A stretch of 36,432 nucleotides of DNA, from NCBI GenBank assembly GCA_023419515.1, contig JAEZXW010000060.1, forward strand, positions 1-36,432, written 5' to 3'. This DNA comes from Actinomycetes bacterium. GTDB taxonomy: Bacteria > Actinomycetota > Coriobacteriia > Coriobacteriales > JAEZXW01. Below, in pieces: positions 16,600-24,208 of the stretch. The notes under the pieces are model-generated. The model was not told the origin of the DNA, ran no database searches, and worked only from the letters and a program-made list of their open reading frames with translations. The stretch's first letter is position 1. Each line of letters starts with the position of its first letter. Both the position numbers and the translations under genes were made by a program.

Positions 16600-17041
16600 A
16601 TCACATTGACCTGCAAAAACGCTTGATGAGAGTGCAGGGGTTGCCTGTAAAGTTAGAAGGAAAAAGACCCCGCTCCATATCAATATTATTGCTCCAGAGC
16701 AGGTGCTGCTCAAACCTAGTTTTATGACGGTCGATTTTGAAACTGCTAATAGACTAGGTGGTCAATCAGCCTGTCAGATTGCCATGGTAAAAGTGGTGAA
16801 CGGCTCGGTGCATCGTTGTTAGTTTTAGTGTTGCAGAGGTTAACAAGTGAATCGTTGTTCAGCACTCCGTCTGGCGTCTCACGTCAATACCTGCAATTAT
16901 TCTTAAAATAAAATAATCCCTCGTGGTAAAGGCAACAAAACGCGCTCACAGCTTCGTTAGAATAGGCGCCGCAAAGACATTTGGGGAGCAGAATTGCCGC
17001 ATTGAGGTGATGCGGTTTTGCCTAAAGGAGGGAAGTTAGCC
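16600..17041. other. Gap upstream of nap genes, with exonuclease remnant
   Basis: About 440 bases without an intact gene. The first half holds the gene fragment listed separately (16610-16822). The sequence atcgttgtt occurs twice, in and just after that fragment. The second half leads to napA; just before the napA Shine-Dalgarno, ccgcat/atgcgg form a small hairpin (about 16999-17020). I find no clear FNR-type palindrome and no confident promoter. Confidence 0.5.
16610..16822 (+). pseudogene. Remnant of a DnaQ-like (DEDDh) 3'-5' exonuclease, N-terminal end only
   Basis: From ATG 16724 the frame reads TVDFETANRLGGQSACQIAM followed by VKVVNGSVHR and a stop at 16822. This is the typical first segment of DNA polymerase III epsilon-type exonucleases: the exo I motif DFET with catalytic Asp and Glu, then SAC.I..VKV.NG. 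Only 32 residues remain of a domain that normally has about 160-170, so the gene is broken. The frame is open back to 16610 but the upstream residues are not recognised. No exo II or exo III motifs follow. Confidence 0.7.
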
Positions 17042-19648
17042 ATGAAGCTATCTCGTCGTGAGTTTGTGCGACAGAGCGCGGTAGCTGCGGCTCTGGTGGC
17101 TGCTGGCATGTCGATCAGCGGCTGCGGTAAGCAAGGATCTCAAGCTTCGTCTGCACCTGCCCAAGACGACACAGAGATCACTTGGAAAAAGAGTGTGTGT
17201 CGTTATTGCGGTGTCGGCTGCGGCATGATGGTCGGTGTCAAGGAAGGCAAGGTTGTTGCCGTGGTTGGCGACAGCCTTAACGAGTCTTCACAAGGTTACA
17301 ACTGCGTCAAGGGCTTTCATCTTGCTAAGGTACTCTATTCCAAGGAGCGTCTCACCAAACCGTTGATTCGCGACGATGCATCAACCAAGGGAAGCTTTGA
17401 GGGCTTGCGCGAGGCAAGCTGGGACGAGGCGCTTGACTTAGTGGCGGCAAAACTCAAGGAGACCTGGAAAAACGATAAGTCTCGCCTGGCATTTTGGGGC
17501 TCAGGTCAGATGACCATCTCCGAGGGCTACGTCATGTCCAAGTTTTGGAAGGCAGGCTTGCGCTCCAATAACATCGACCCCAATGCGCGTCTGTGCATGG
17601 CATCGGCGGTTGTTGCGCTGGTGGATCAGTTTCAAACTGATGAGCCGGCGGGTAGTTATGCCGACCTCGATCACGCCGATGTGTATGTGACCTGGGGTGC
17701 CAATATGGCCGAGGCTCACCCGGTGCTTTTTGCCCGCATGGCTCGCCATCGCCTTGAGCATCCTGAGGTTGAGCATTTTGATCTAGGTACGCAGTACACG
17801 CGCACCTCAAAGAAAGCGACTGACTACCTTGAGTTTAGACCTCAGACCGATATCGCGATCGCCAATGCAATTGCACGCTATCTGGTGACCGAGCAAAAGT
17901 ATTCACAGGATTTTGTCGATAAACACGTGCAATTTAAGGCAGGCACCGAAAACCTCGGCCATGCCTATAAGGATGACTACGACGCGACCGACGGCAAGGA
18001 TGCCGGCAAAACCTGGTCAATTAGCTTTGAGGAATATGCGGCCATGCTTGAGCCCTATTCCTTTGAATATGTCTCTGAGCTTTCTGGAGTGCCCGTTGAG
18101 AAGCTTGAGCGTTTAGCTCAGGCCTTTGCTGACCCCAATAAAAAGGTCGTGTCGCTCTGGACGATGGGTGTTAACCAGCACTCACGCGGCACGTGGATGA
18201 ACAACTGCATCTACAATCTGCATTTGCTCACGGGTAAGTTTGGCACCCCGGGTAACGCGGCGTTTTCGCTCACCGGACAGCCGTCTGCGTGCGGCACAGC
18301 TCGCGAGGTTGGCTTATTTAGCCATCGTTTACCAGCGGATTTGGTCGTGGCAAACGAACATCACCGCCGCTTTACCGAAGCAGTGTGGGGCTTGACGGAA
18401 GGTTATCTCGACGAGATTCAAAAGCCTGGCTATCACACGGTCAAGATCTTTAGGGAGCTTTCAAAGGGCGGCATCGATTTCTTGTGGACGTCGACCGTGA
18501 ACTTTGCTCAGTCTATGCCAAACTTGACGCGCTTTTTGGGTAAGGATCCAGCTTACCAGGGCGTTAACCAGGCATTTATTGTCGTAAATGACGTCTTTGC
18601 AACTGAGTCTGCCAAGTATGCCGATGTCGTGTTACCTGCGGCGTTTTGGGTTGAGCGCGAGGGTCAGTTTGGTAATGCTGAGCGTCGTACGGCTATCTTT
18701 GAAAAGGCAGTTGAGCCGCAAGGGGAGAGCAAGGCAGATATGCGTATCTACCTTGAGGTTGCCAGGCGCGTACTATCCGATGAGCCTGCTGCCCTGCGCG
18801 CGACTGTGGGTGCAAGCGCCGATCAGCCTGCCCCAGCCAACCTGTTCGACCAGCTCTTTGGCTTTGTTTGGGATAAAGATGCAGATGCTCCGCTCGCTGA
18901 TGACAGGGAGCTTAGTCGTAAACTCTTTGAGGAGTATCGCATCTTCTCTAACCCTGAACTTAATGATGAGGCTTTTCAGATTCATGAGGACACGGCAAAA
19001 GTCTATGGTTCGGGCTTAAAGTTACACGCCAAGCGCATGGCTCCCTATGACGTTTATCTTGAACGTCATGGTTTGTCGTGGCCGGTGCAAGAAGTTGATG
19101 GTGAGTGGCTCCAGACGCGCTGGCGGTTTGGTGCAGGCTCGCAAAAAGACGGTTTTGACGAGCTTAACCTTCAAGAGTATGGACCTGCACCTGAGGGTGA
19201 ATCGGTGTATCTTTACAAGACCAAGGATCACAAGGCATCGATCATCTTCAGGCCGTATGAGGCGCCAGCAGAAGAGCCTGATGATGAGTATCCGTTCTGG
19301 TTAGGAACAGGTCGCTTGCTTGAGCACTGGCATACCGGATCGATGACGCGCCAGGTCAGTCAGCTTAACGATGCATTACCTGAGGCATATTGCTACCTCA
19401 ACATTAAAGATGCGAAGAAGTTGGAGTTGAAAAATGGTGATCGAATCGAACTTGTTTCGCGTCACGGAAGCTGTGAGATTTCAGCACGCATCGATGAGCG
19501 TGTAATACCACAAGAAGGAGCACTCTTCGTGCCGTTCTTTGACGAGAATCATCTGATTAACCTCGTGGTGCACGACTATTACTGCCCGCTTTCAAAGGAA
19601 CCTGATTTTAAGAAGACCTGCGTTGCTATCAAGAAAGTAGGTGCATAA
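17042..19648 (+). CDS. napA: Nitrate reductase catalytic subunit NapA-like molybdoprotein, Tat lipoprotein
   Basis: Bis-MGD molybdenum enzyme, 868 residues, probably reducing nitrate to nitrite outside the membrane. The N-terminus has a Tat motif, SRREFVRQS, and a hydrophobic stretch ending in the lipobox ISGC (Cys28), so it is predicted to be exported folded and lipid-anchored. The [4Fe-4S] ligands are Cys53, Cys56, Cys60 and Cys88 in CRYCGVGCG and NCVKG. Cys185 in NARLCMASAV is the likely molybdenum ligand, as in Nap rather than Nar. The C-terminal dinucleotide-binding domain has TGRLLEHWHTGSMT. ATG 17042 follows AAAGGAGGG. NapB and NapD genes follow directly. Another oxyanion substrate is possible, but NapD supports Nap. 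Confidence 0.9.
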   Translation: MKLSRREFVRQSAVAAALVAAGMSISGCGKQGSQASSAPAQDDTEITWKKSVCRYCGVGCGMMVGVKEGKVVAVVGDSLNESSQGYNCVKGFHLAKVLYSKERLTKPLIRDDASTKGSFEGLREASWDEALDLVAAKLKETWKNDKSRLAFWGSGQMTISEGYVMSKFWKAGLRSNNIDPNARLCMASAVVALVDQFQTDEPAGSYADLDHADVYVTWGANMAEAHPVLFARMARHRLEHPEVEHFDLGTQYTRTSKKATDYLEFRPQTDIAIANAIARYLVTEQKYSQDFVDKHVQFKAGTENLGHAYKDDYDATDGKDAGKTWSISFEEYAAMLEPYSFEYVSELSGVPVEKLERLAQAFADPNKKVVSLWTMGVNQHSRGTWMNNCIYNLHLLTGKFGTPGNAAFSLTGQPSACGTAREVGLFSHRLPADLVVANEHHRRFTEAVWGLTEGYLDEIQKPGYHTVKIFRELSKGGIDFLWTSTVNFAQSMPNLTRFLGKDPAYQGVNQAFIVVNDVFATESAKYADVVLPAAFWVEREGQFGNAERRTAIFEKAVEPQGESKADMRIYLEVARRVLSDEPAALRATVGASADQPAPANLFDQLFGFVWDKDADAPLADDRELSRKLFEEYRIFSNPELNDEAFQIHEDTAKVYGSGLKLHAKRMAPYDVYLERHGLSWPVQEVDGEWLQTRWRFGAGSQKDGFDELNLQEYGPAPEGESVYLYKTKDHKASIIFRPYEAPAEEPDDEYPFWLGTGRLLEHWHTGSMTRQVSQLNDALPEAYCYLNIKDAKKLELKNGDRIELVSRHGSCEISARIDERVIPQEGALFVPFFDENHLINLVVHDYYCPLSKEPDFKKTCVAIKKVGA

Positions 19649-19651
19649 GCC

Positions 19652-20101
19652 ATGAAAAAGCATCAATTTAAGTGGGTTATTAATGCGTGTGCGCTGAGCG
19701 CCTGCGTGTTTGTGGTGGCTGCGCTCAATGGATGCACGGGTGCTGCTGGTGGGGAGCACTATGGCCCTAACGTGATTGGCGAGCAGTCGCAAAGCGCTGT
19801 GTCAAATGATGACTGGGCAAAGAAGGAGGCCGAGCAAGCAAAGAATCTGGAGGTCTCAAAGCCGCCTTCAAATCAGCCTGCAAATCATGCAGGTCGTTGG
19901 GAGGCAGGGAACTACAGCTCGCTCTTGTGCATGAGGTGCCATAGTCGTGATACTGAAGAAGAATTGTTGAGGATTCCCGAGAGCCACCTGGTGAAGGACG
20001 AAAAGGGTAAGTTTGTGGTTGACCCAAGCCGCGAGCTTTGTATCAATTGTCACCCATTGGCTGAGCCTGCTGAGTCCAATTCATCAAGCAGTGATAAGTA
20101 G
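19652..20101 (+). CDS. napB: Diheme cytochrome c lipoprotein, NapB-like small subunit
   Basis: Electron-transfer partner of NapA, 149 residues, starting 3 bases after the napA stop. The signal peptide ends in AALNGC (Cys28), a lipobox-like site, so the protein is probably membrane-anchored. Two c-type heme sites are seen: CMRCH (93-97) and CINCH (130-134). The segment IPESHL (His112) just before the second site matches the conserved IPxSHx axial-ligand region of NapB. The rest is a hydrophilic linker. No other cytochrome gene (napC, napM) or NapGH is in the window, so the quinol donor must be elsewhere. Confidence 0.8.
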   Translation: MKKHQFKWVINACALSACVFVVAALNGCTGAAGGEHYGPNVIGEQSQSAVSNDDWAKKEAEQAKNLEVSKPPSNQPANHAGRWEAGNYSSLLCMRCHSRDTEEELLRIPESHLVKDEKGKFVVDPSRELCINCHPLAEPAESNSSSSDK

Positions 20102-20116
20102 CAGGTGAGATGCGGA

Positions 20117-20371
20117 ATGGTTATCTCGTCGTTGGTGCTGTTGCACAACGAGGTACTGAGTGAGGAAGAAGCGCAAAGCTTGGAGAGGTTTTTTGCTGAG
20201 CACCCAGAGTTTGAGGTGGTGGCAGAAGAGCCTGGCAAGAAGGTGCTATTGCTAGAATTGCCGAGTCTCAAGGAGAGTGAGGGGGCGTGCAAGGCGCTAG
20301 CGTCGCTCGAGTACGTCATGTCGCTCGACTTGATCTATACCAACTTTGAGGAGTGTTCGGATCTGGATTAG
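20117..20371 (+). CDS. napD: NapD-like chaperone for the Tat signal of NapA
   Basis: Small cytoplasmic protein, 84 residues from ATG 20117, with the NapD start MVISSLVLLH and the pattern of a ferredoxin-like fold: KKVLLLELPSL in the middle and LASLEYVMSLDLIYTNFEE at the end. NapD binds the NapA twin-arginine signal and holds back export until the cofactor is inserted. AGGTGAG lies about 7 bases upstream; a GTG at 20105 would add four residues. Its place after napB, rather than before napA as in enterobacteria, is unusual but functionally consistent. Confidence 0.8.
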   Translation: MVISSLVLLHNEVLSEEEAQSLERFFAEHPEFEVVAEEPGKKVLLLELPSLKESEGACKALASLEYVMSLDLIYTNFEECSDLD

Positions 20372-20430
20372 CAGAGGGCGCCACGCAACGCTTTGAAGCG
20401 TGCGCCCGTAGCGAAACCACTCGCAAAAAG

Positions 20431-20460
20431 AAGCCCTCGTCACAACAGTGACGAGGGCTT
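20431..20460. terminator. Strong hairpin after napD, possibly bidirectional
   Basis: A perfect 13-bp stem (20431-20443 with 20448-20460) encloses the tetraloop aaca. On the plus strand the following sequence is only weakly T-rich; on the minus strand it is followed by ttcttttt-like sequence. It ends the nap operon and would also stop antisense transcription. Confidence 0.8.
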
Positions 20461-20845
20461 TGTACTGGCTTGAGCGCAAGAAACATCAGTATCGAGGATT
20501 GTTTGGCATCGTTAATAAAATCTGAACCTCGATATCAAATAATTCGGCAACACTATGCGGCTTTCAAATCGGAGGCTACTTTTGTCTCACATTTCGATCC
20601 AAATAGTAAGAAAACCTCGCGACTGTGAATCGTTGCTAGCTTCATCGTCAAACATCACAGTTAGCTCACGCAACATAAGCTGCTCGTGCTCCGAGCGTAC
20701 TCGACGCTGACCTCAAGTACGCGCTCTGCCCCAACCGGCGCTCAGCATCGCACAACGTGAGAGGGGGTATTCATTGTCACTCATTCAGCCTACATGTATT
20801 CAAGCCACCCGTCGGCAAAACTTTTAACAATATTCCAAGTCTCCC

Positions 20846-20875
20846 AATTATTTAGAATAATTATTAATAATAATT
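20846..20875. promoter_or_regulatory. Two overlapping AT-rich palindromes (possible operator)
   Basis: AATTATT-tag-AATAATT (20846-20862) and AATTATT-aat-AATAATT (20859-20875) share their inner AATT. The two centres are 13 bases apart and lie about 120 bases upstream of the TTGACA element. The same 7-3-7 palindrome twice suggests a dimeric regulator site. Confidence 0.45.
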
Positions 20876-20985
20876 GTAGCTATCTTTATAAACATTTCTA
20901 GATCGTTATATATTCGAGCATAACTTATTCAAACCTAGTAATATTTAACTGCAAAAACTAACCTAACAGGCGAAACCCTCTATCC

Positions 20986-21015
20986 TTGACACGCCGTTAA
21001 CTACTCTTGTAACCT
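20986..21015 (+). promoter_or_regulatory. Sigma-70-type promoter of the ankyrin/FdrA/permease cluster
   Basis: A perfect TTGACA (20986-20991) is followed after 18 bases by TAACCT (21010-21015). It is oriented towards the gene at 21154 and would give a leader of about 130 bases containing the GCATG repeats. Confidence 0.55.
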
Positions 21016-21045
21016 TATCTGATATTTATATATTTTATGTTAAGT

Positions 21046-21130
21046 GCATGGAGAGAGCATGCTGCATCGCAGGCAGGGAAGCATGTGAGCAGCATGTAAA
21101 AATGCACAATGGACGCATGCAAATAGCATG
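21046..21130 (+). repeat. Three copies of a paired GCATG-N6-GCATG repeat
   Basis: GCATG occurs at 21046, 21057, 21081, 21092, 21115 and 21126. Within each pair the start-to-start distance is exactly 11 bases, and pairs repeat every 34-35 bases. The array lies just downstream of the promoter and ends 23 bases before the ankyrin gene start. The regular 11-base spacing, about one helical turn, fits three dimer binding sites for a regulator; a leader RNA element is the alternative. Confidence 0.75.
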
Positions 21131-21153
21131 CACGGAAAGCAAAGGAGTAGCCT

Positions 21154-21780
21154 ATGACTTCTCTCCGTAATCGTCCGCTCCCGCCACCTGTTGAGGCCTT
21201 GCATAAGGCAGCTCAGACTGGCGACATCGAGGGCATTAAGCAGGCCCTCGCTGATGGTGCGGACGTCAACGCGCAAGCGCGTGATTGGACCACCCCAATC
21301 ACCACGGCAGCCCTTGCTGGTCAACTTGAGGCTGTTGCGTACCTTACGACTGTTCCTGGCGTCGATTTGGACAGCCAGAACCAAAAATCCCTCAACCCAT
21401 TTCTCCATGGGTGCCTCACCAATAATCTTGAGCTCGTCAAGCTCATGGTCGAGGCGGGCTGTGATCTTGAGCGCCTAACCCGTATGGGTGGCAACGGTAT
21501 CACCCCAGCAGCCGAGAAGGGTCATCTCGAGGTGGTCGAGTATCTCGCTACCCAAACTGAGATCAACCCCAATCACACAAACACGCTGGGCTGGACTGCA
21601 CTTATCGAGGCCATCACCTTGAACGATGGCGGCGAGAAGCAGCAAAAGATTATCGAGCTCCTCTTGCAAGCTGGCGCTGATCCTCACATGCCTAACGAGT
21701 ACGGTACAAGCCCGCTCGAGCTTGCCCGCGAACTTGGTTACACCGAGATCGCAGAGATCCTTGTAAAGTACGGTGCATAA
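21154..21780 (+). CDS. Ankyrin-repeat protein (YahD-like)
   Basis: Cytoplasmic 208-residue protein made almost entirely of about five ankyrin repeats. Examples are ALHKAAQTGDIEGIKQAL, then TTAALAGQLEAVAYL, TPAAEKGHLEVVEYL, and the final SPLELARELGYTEIAEIL. No signal or membrane segment is present. ATG 21154 has AAAGGAG 7-8 bases upstream. It is the first gene of a cluster with DUF2877, FdrA and DUF1116 proteins, the same order as E. coli yahD-yahE-yahF-yahG, where YahD is also an ankyrin protein of about 200 residues. A role as assembly or scaffold partner of the FdrA/DUF1116/DUF2877 enzyme is inference. Confidence 0.88.
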   Translation: MTSLRNRPLPPPVEALHKAAQTGDIEGIKQALADGADVNAQARDWTTPITTAALAGQLEAVAYLTTVPGVDLDSQNQKSLNPFLHGCLTNNLELVKLMVEAGCDLERLTRMGGNGITPAAEKGHLEVVEYLATQTEINPNHTNTLGWTALIEAITLNDGGEKQQKIIELLLQAGADPHMPNEYGTSPLELARELGYTEIAEILVKYGA

Positions 21781-21783
21781 ACC

Positions 21784-22695
21784 TTGCAAGCGCAATGGAT
21801 TGACCAAACCCTCGCACGCGTAGGCTCAGGGCATATCCATTCTGCTTACGCCTCGACCATCAATCTTATAGATGGTCAGGGCAATCTTTTCACGCTCGCA
21901 GATCCCCAGGTGGGCGCAGGTCCTCGTACGATTGTGCTCAACAAGCCGCTTTCTGCACTGAGCGCGCTTGATGATCAGATCGGCCAGGGCAATCAGAAAG
22001 CCCTCTGGCGCTGGGAAGGAGAGACCCTCTATCTTGCAGGTCTTAGTATCGATGTAAGTTCCGCGCAACCATTTAATCCATCTATCACCGATGCTCCTGT
22101 GCTGATGGCGCAGGTCAAAGCAGCTGCCGACTTGCTCGGCGAAGCCGTTCCAGCGCATATCCGCACGCATGTGCAGGCGCAGGTGGACTCGCAGGCACAC
22201 GCACAGGTGCAGCTGCATCCACAAGTGCATCACAATAAGGTGATAGACGTGGCTGCTGTCGCAGACAGTCAGGCATATCAGGCGTTTGAGCAGTATTTAC
22301 ATGGGCAACTCAGTCCTGCAGATTTTGTCTCTCGTGTGGTCGGGCTTGGGAGTGGGCTTACACCAGTGGGCGATGATCTGGTGTGCGGTGTGCTGCTTTC
22401 AGCACTTACGCCCTCGTCATTTGCGCATCCACATCGTGATGAGCTTGTGCGTGCAGTTCATACTGTGCTTGCCCAAACCCATCCAGTTTCTGCAGCGTTT
22501 CTCAAAGATGCCATTGCAGGCAAGGCACGGCAATCCGTTTTAGCGCTCAGAAATTCTCTGAGCGCTCCGCTTGAGATTGCATCACCTTTACAAGCTGTCA
22601 TTTCACTGGGTCACACGTCGGGTCAGGCCTTGGCGTGCGGCCTTATCCACCCACTATTAACTGGGAGAAAGAATGACCACACAAACACTCATTAA
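21784..22695 (+). CDS. DUF2877 protein (YahE/YlbF/AllH-like)
   Basis: A 303-residue cytoplasmic protein of the DUF2877 family. The diagnostic motifs are VVGLGSGLTPVGDDLVCG (about 185-202) and SLGHTSGQALACGL near the end. E. coli YlbF (AllH), with FdrA (AllF) and YlbE (AllG), has been reported as part of the oxamic transcarbamylase of anaerobic allantoin breakdown. The start is probably TTG 21784, 3 bases after the ankyrin gene stop, without a clear ribosome binding site. Residues about 125-151 form an odd His/Gln/Val repeat (HVQAQVDSQAHAQVQLHP), apparently an expanded linker. The 3' end overlaps fdrA by 23 bases, so translation is coupled. Confidence 0.82.
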   Translation: MQAQWIDQTLARVGSGHIHSAYASTINLIDGQGNLFTLADPQVGAGPRTIVLNKPLSALSALDDQIGQGNQKALWRWEGETLYLAGLSIDVSSAQPFNPSITDAPVLMAQVKAAADLLGEAVPAHIRTHVQAQVDSQAHAQVQLHPQVHHNKVIDVAAVADSQAYQAFEQYLHGQLSPADFVSRVVGLGSGLTPVGDDLVCGVLLSALTPSSFAHPHRDELVRAVHTVLAQTHPVSAAFLKDAIAGKARQSVLALRNSLSAPLEIASPLQAVISLGHTSGQALACGLIHPLLTGRKNDHTNTH

Positions 22696-24208
22696 GACCA
22701 ACACCTATCTCGATTCGGTGTCGCTTATGTCGATGACGACGCGCGCCAACGAGATCCCTGGTATCACTCAGGCCTTCTTGGCGATGGGCACCCCCATGAA
22801 CAAGGAGGTTTTGGCAAACCTTGATCTTTTGACCCCCGAGGCTGAGGCTGCAACTCCTTCAGACCTCATGATTGTGGTGACTTCAGAAGGCCTTGAGCCA
22901 GAAGATGCGCTCGCTCAGGTTGAGGCTGTGCTCACGCAGACGCCAAAGACTGATGAGGATCACCAGGTTACCTATCCAAGCCTGGGTGCTGCACTTGAGG
23001 CTGAGGATGAGACAAACCTTGTCGTCATCTCAGTCAACGGTGCGTTTGCAGGCCGCGAGGCTCGCCGCGCACTCGAGGCAGGTAGGCACGTCCTCATGTT
23101 TTCTGATAACTGCCCGATTGAACAGGAGAAATCTCTCAAGGAGCTTGCTCACTCCAAAGGCTTGCTGATGATGGGCCCAGACTGCGGTACCGCGATTATC
23201 AATGGCTCGGGTCTGTGTTTTGCCAACGACGTGCGCCGCGGTCCTATCGGTATCGTGGCAGCATCAGGTACGGGCGCCCAGGAGGTTTCCGTGCGCGTGC
23301 ATGAGTTTGGCTCAGGTATCTCGCAGCTCATCGGCGTTGGTGGCCGAGACTTGAGCGCTGAGATCGGCGGCATCATGATGATCGACGGTATCAAGGCGCT
23401 TGATGCTGATGATGAGACTAAGGTCATCGTGCTTGTTTCCAAGCCAGCTCATCCTTCCGTTGAGGAGAAGGTGCTCGCAACCGCTGCTGCTTGCTCAAAA
23501 CCTGTGATTGCCTGCTTCCTCGGCTCATCTCGCAATGAGACGCAGGGCAACATCACCTTTACCTCGGGCACCAAGCCAACGGCACTCGCTGCGGTACTGG
23601 CAACGGGTATCCGTGAGGAGGATCTCGATCTGCATGCACTTAACTGGCCGCTCATCGAGGAGGTTCGTGCCCGTCTTGGTGCTGAACAGAAGTACATCCG
23701 CGGCTTGTTCTGTGGCGGTACCTTGTGCGAAGAAGCGCTGCTTGCCGCTAAGGAGAAGTTCGGCACGGTCTACTCCAACCTCTCCAAGACCCCCGAGACC
23801 AAGCTCGGCGCAGCTGATGCTTCACGCGAGCACACCTTCTGGGACCTGGGCGCAGACGAGTTTACCGATGGTCGTCCACACCCGATGATCGACCCTACGA
23901 TCCGCAATTCATTTATCGTGCGTGAGGCAAAAGATCCAGAGGTCGGCGTCATCATCCTCGACTTTGTCTTGGGTTACGGCTCACATGAAGACCCTGTTGG
24001 CGTTGCGCTTCCTGCTATTAAGGAGGCTTTCCAGATCGCTGAGAGCGAGGGTCGCCGTCTCGAGATCGTGGCTTACGTCTTGGGGACGGATCGCGATACG
24101 CCTAACGTTGCCGAGCAGTATCGCACCCTCATCGATGCCGGATGCATTGATGCTTCTTCGTCCACTAACGCGGGGCTTTTGGCTCGTGAATTCGTAGTAA
24201 AGGGATAA
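22673..24208 (+). CDS. fdrA: FdrA-family protein (YahF/AllF-like), CoA-ligase fold
   Basis: 511-residue protein of the FdrA family, related in fold to succinyl-CoA ligase alpha subunits. Visible segments are GREARRALEAGRHVLMFSDN, LLMMGPDCGTAIINGSGL, IGIVAASGTGAQEVSVRVHE, LIGVGGRDLSAEIGG and VVLIILDFVLGYG-like VGVIILDFVLGYGSHEDP. The acidic segment around residues 60-115 is less conserved. ATG 22673 has GGGAGAAAG 3-4 bases upstream. It abuts the DUF1116 gene. In E. coli the FdrA/YlbE/YlbF set is reported to transfer the carbamoyl group between oxalurate and phosphate; the same chemistry here is inference from the gene set. Confidence 0.9.
   Translation: MTTQTLIKTNTYLDSVSLMSMTTRANEIPGITQAFLAMGTPMNKEVLANLDLLTPEAEAATPSDLMIVVTSEGLEPEDALAQVEAVLTQTPKTDEDHQVTYPSLGAALEAEDETNLVVISVNGAFAGREARRALEAGRHVLMFSDNCPIEQEKSLKELAHSKGLLMMGPDCGTAIINGSGLCFANDVRRGPIGIVAASGTGAQEVSVRVHEFGSGISQLIGVGGRDLSAEIGGIMMIDGIKALDADDETKVIVLVSKPAHPSVEEKVLATAAACSKPVIACFLGSSRNETQGNITFTSGTKPTALAAVLATGIREEDLDLHALNWPLIEEVRARLGAEQKYIRGLFCGGTLCEEALLAAKEKFGTVYSNLSKTPETKLGAADASREHTFWDLGADEFTDGRPHPMIDPTIRNSFIVREAKDPEVGVIILDFVLGYGSHEDPVGVALPAIKEAFQIAESEGRRLEIVAYVLGTDRDTPNVAEQYRTLIDAGCIDASSSTNAGLLAREFVVKG

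Larger units (their letters stand above)
20461..21153. other. AT-rich regulatory region before the ankyrin/FdrA cluster
   Basis: About 690 bases with no gene I can support. The part from roughly 20780 to 21045 is much more AT-rich than the surroundings. It contains two overlapping palindromes at 20846-20875, a promoter-like pair at 20986-21015, and the GCATG repeat array at 21046-21130. A minus-strand frame around 20590-20700 reads as about 30-40 unrecognised residues. Confidence 0.6.

Noticed and set aside
20590..20725. Minus-strand short frame (LRELTVMFDDEASNDSQSRG) in the gap after napD
   Set aside because: Only about 40 codons between stops, no clear ribosome site and no family recognised; cannot be supported as a gene or a relic.
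21040..21408. Minus-strand frame over the GCATG repeats with Cys/His-rich residues
   Set aside because: The Cys/His pattern is a by-product of reading GCATG repeats in reverse, and the rest is antisense to the ankyrin gene.
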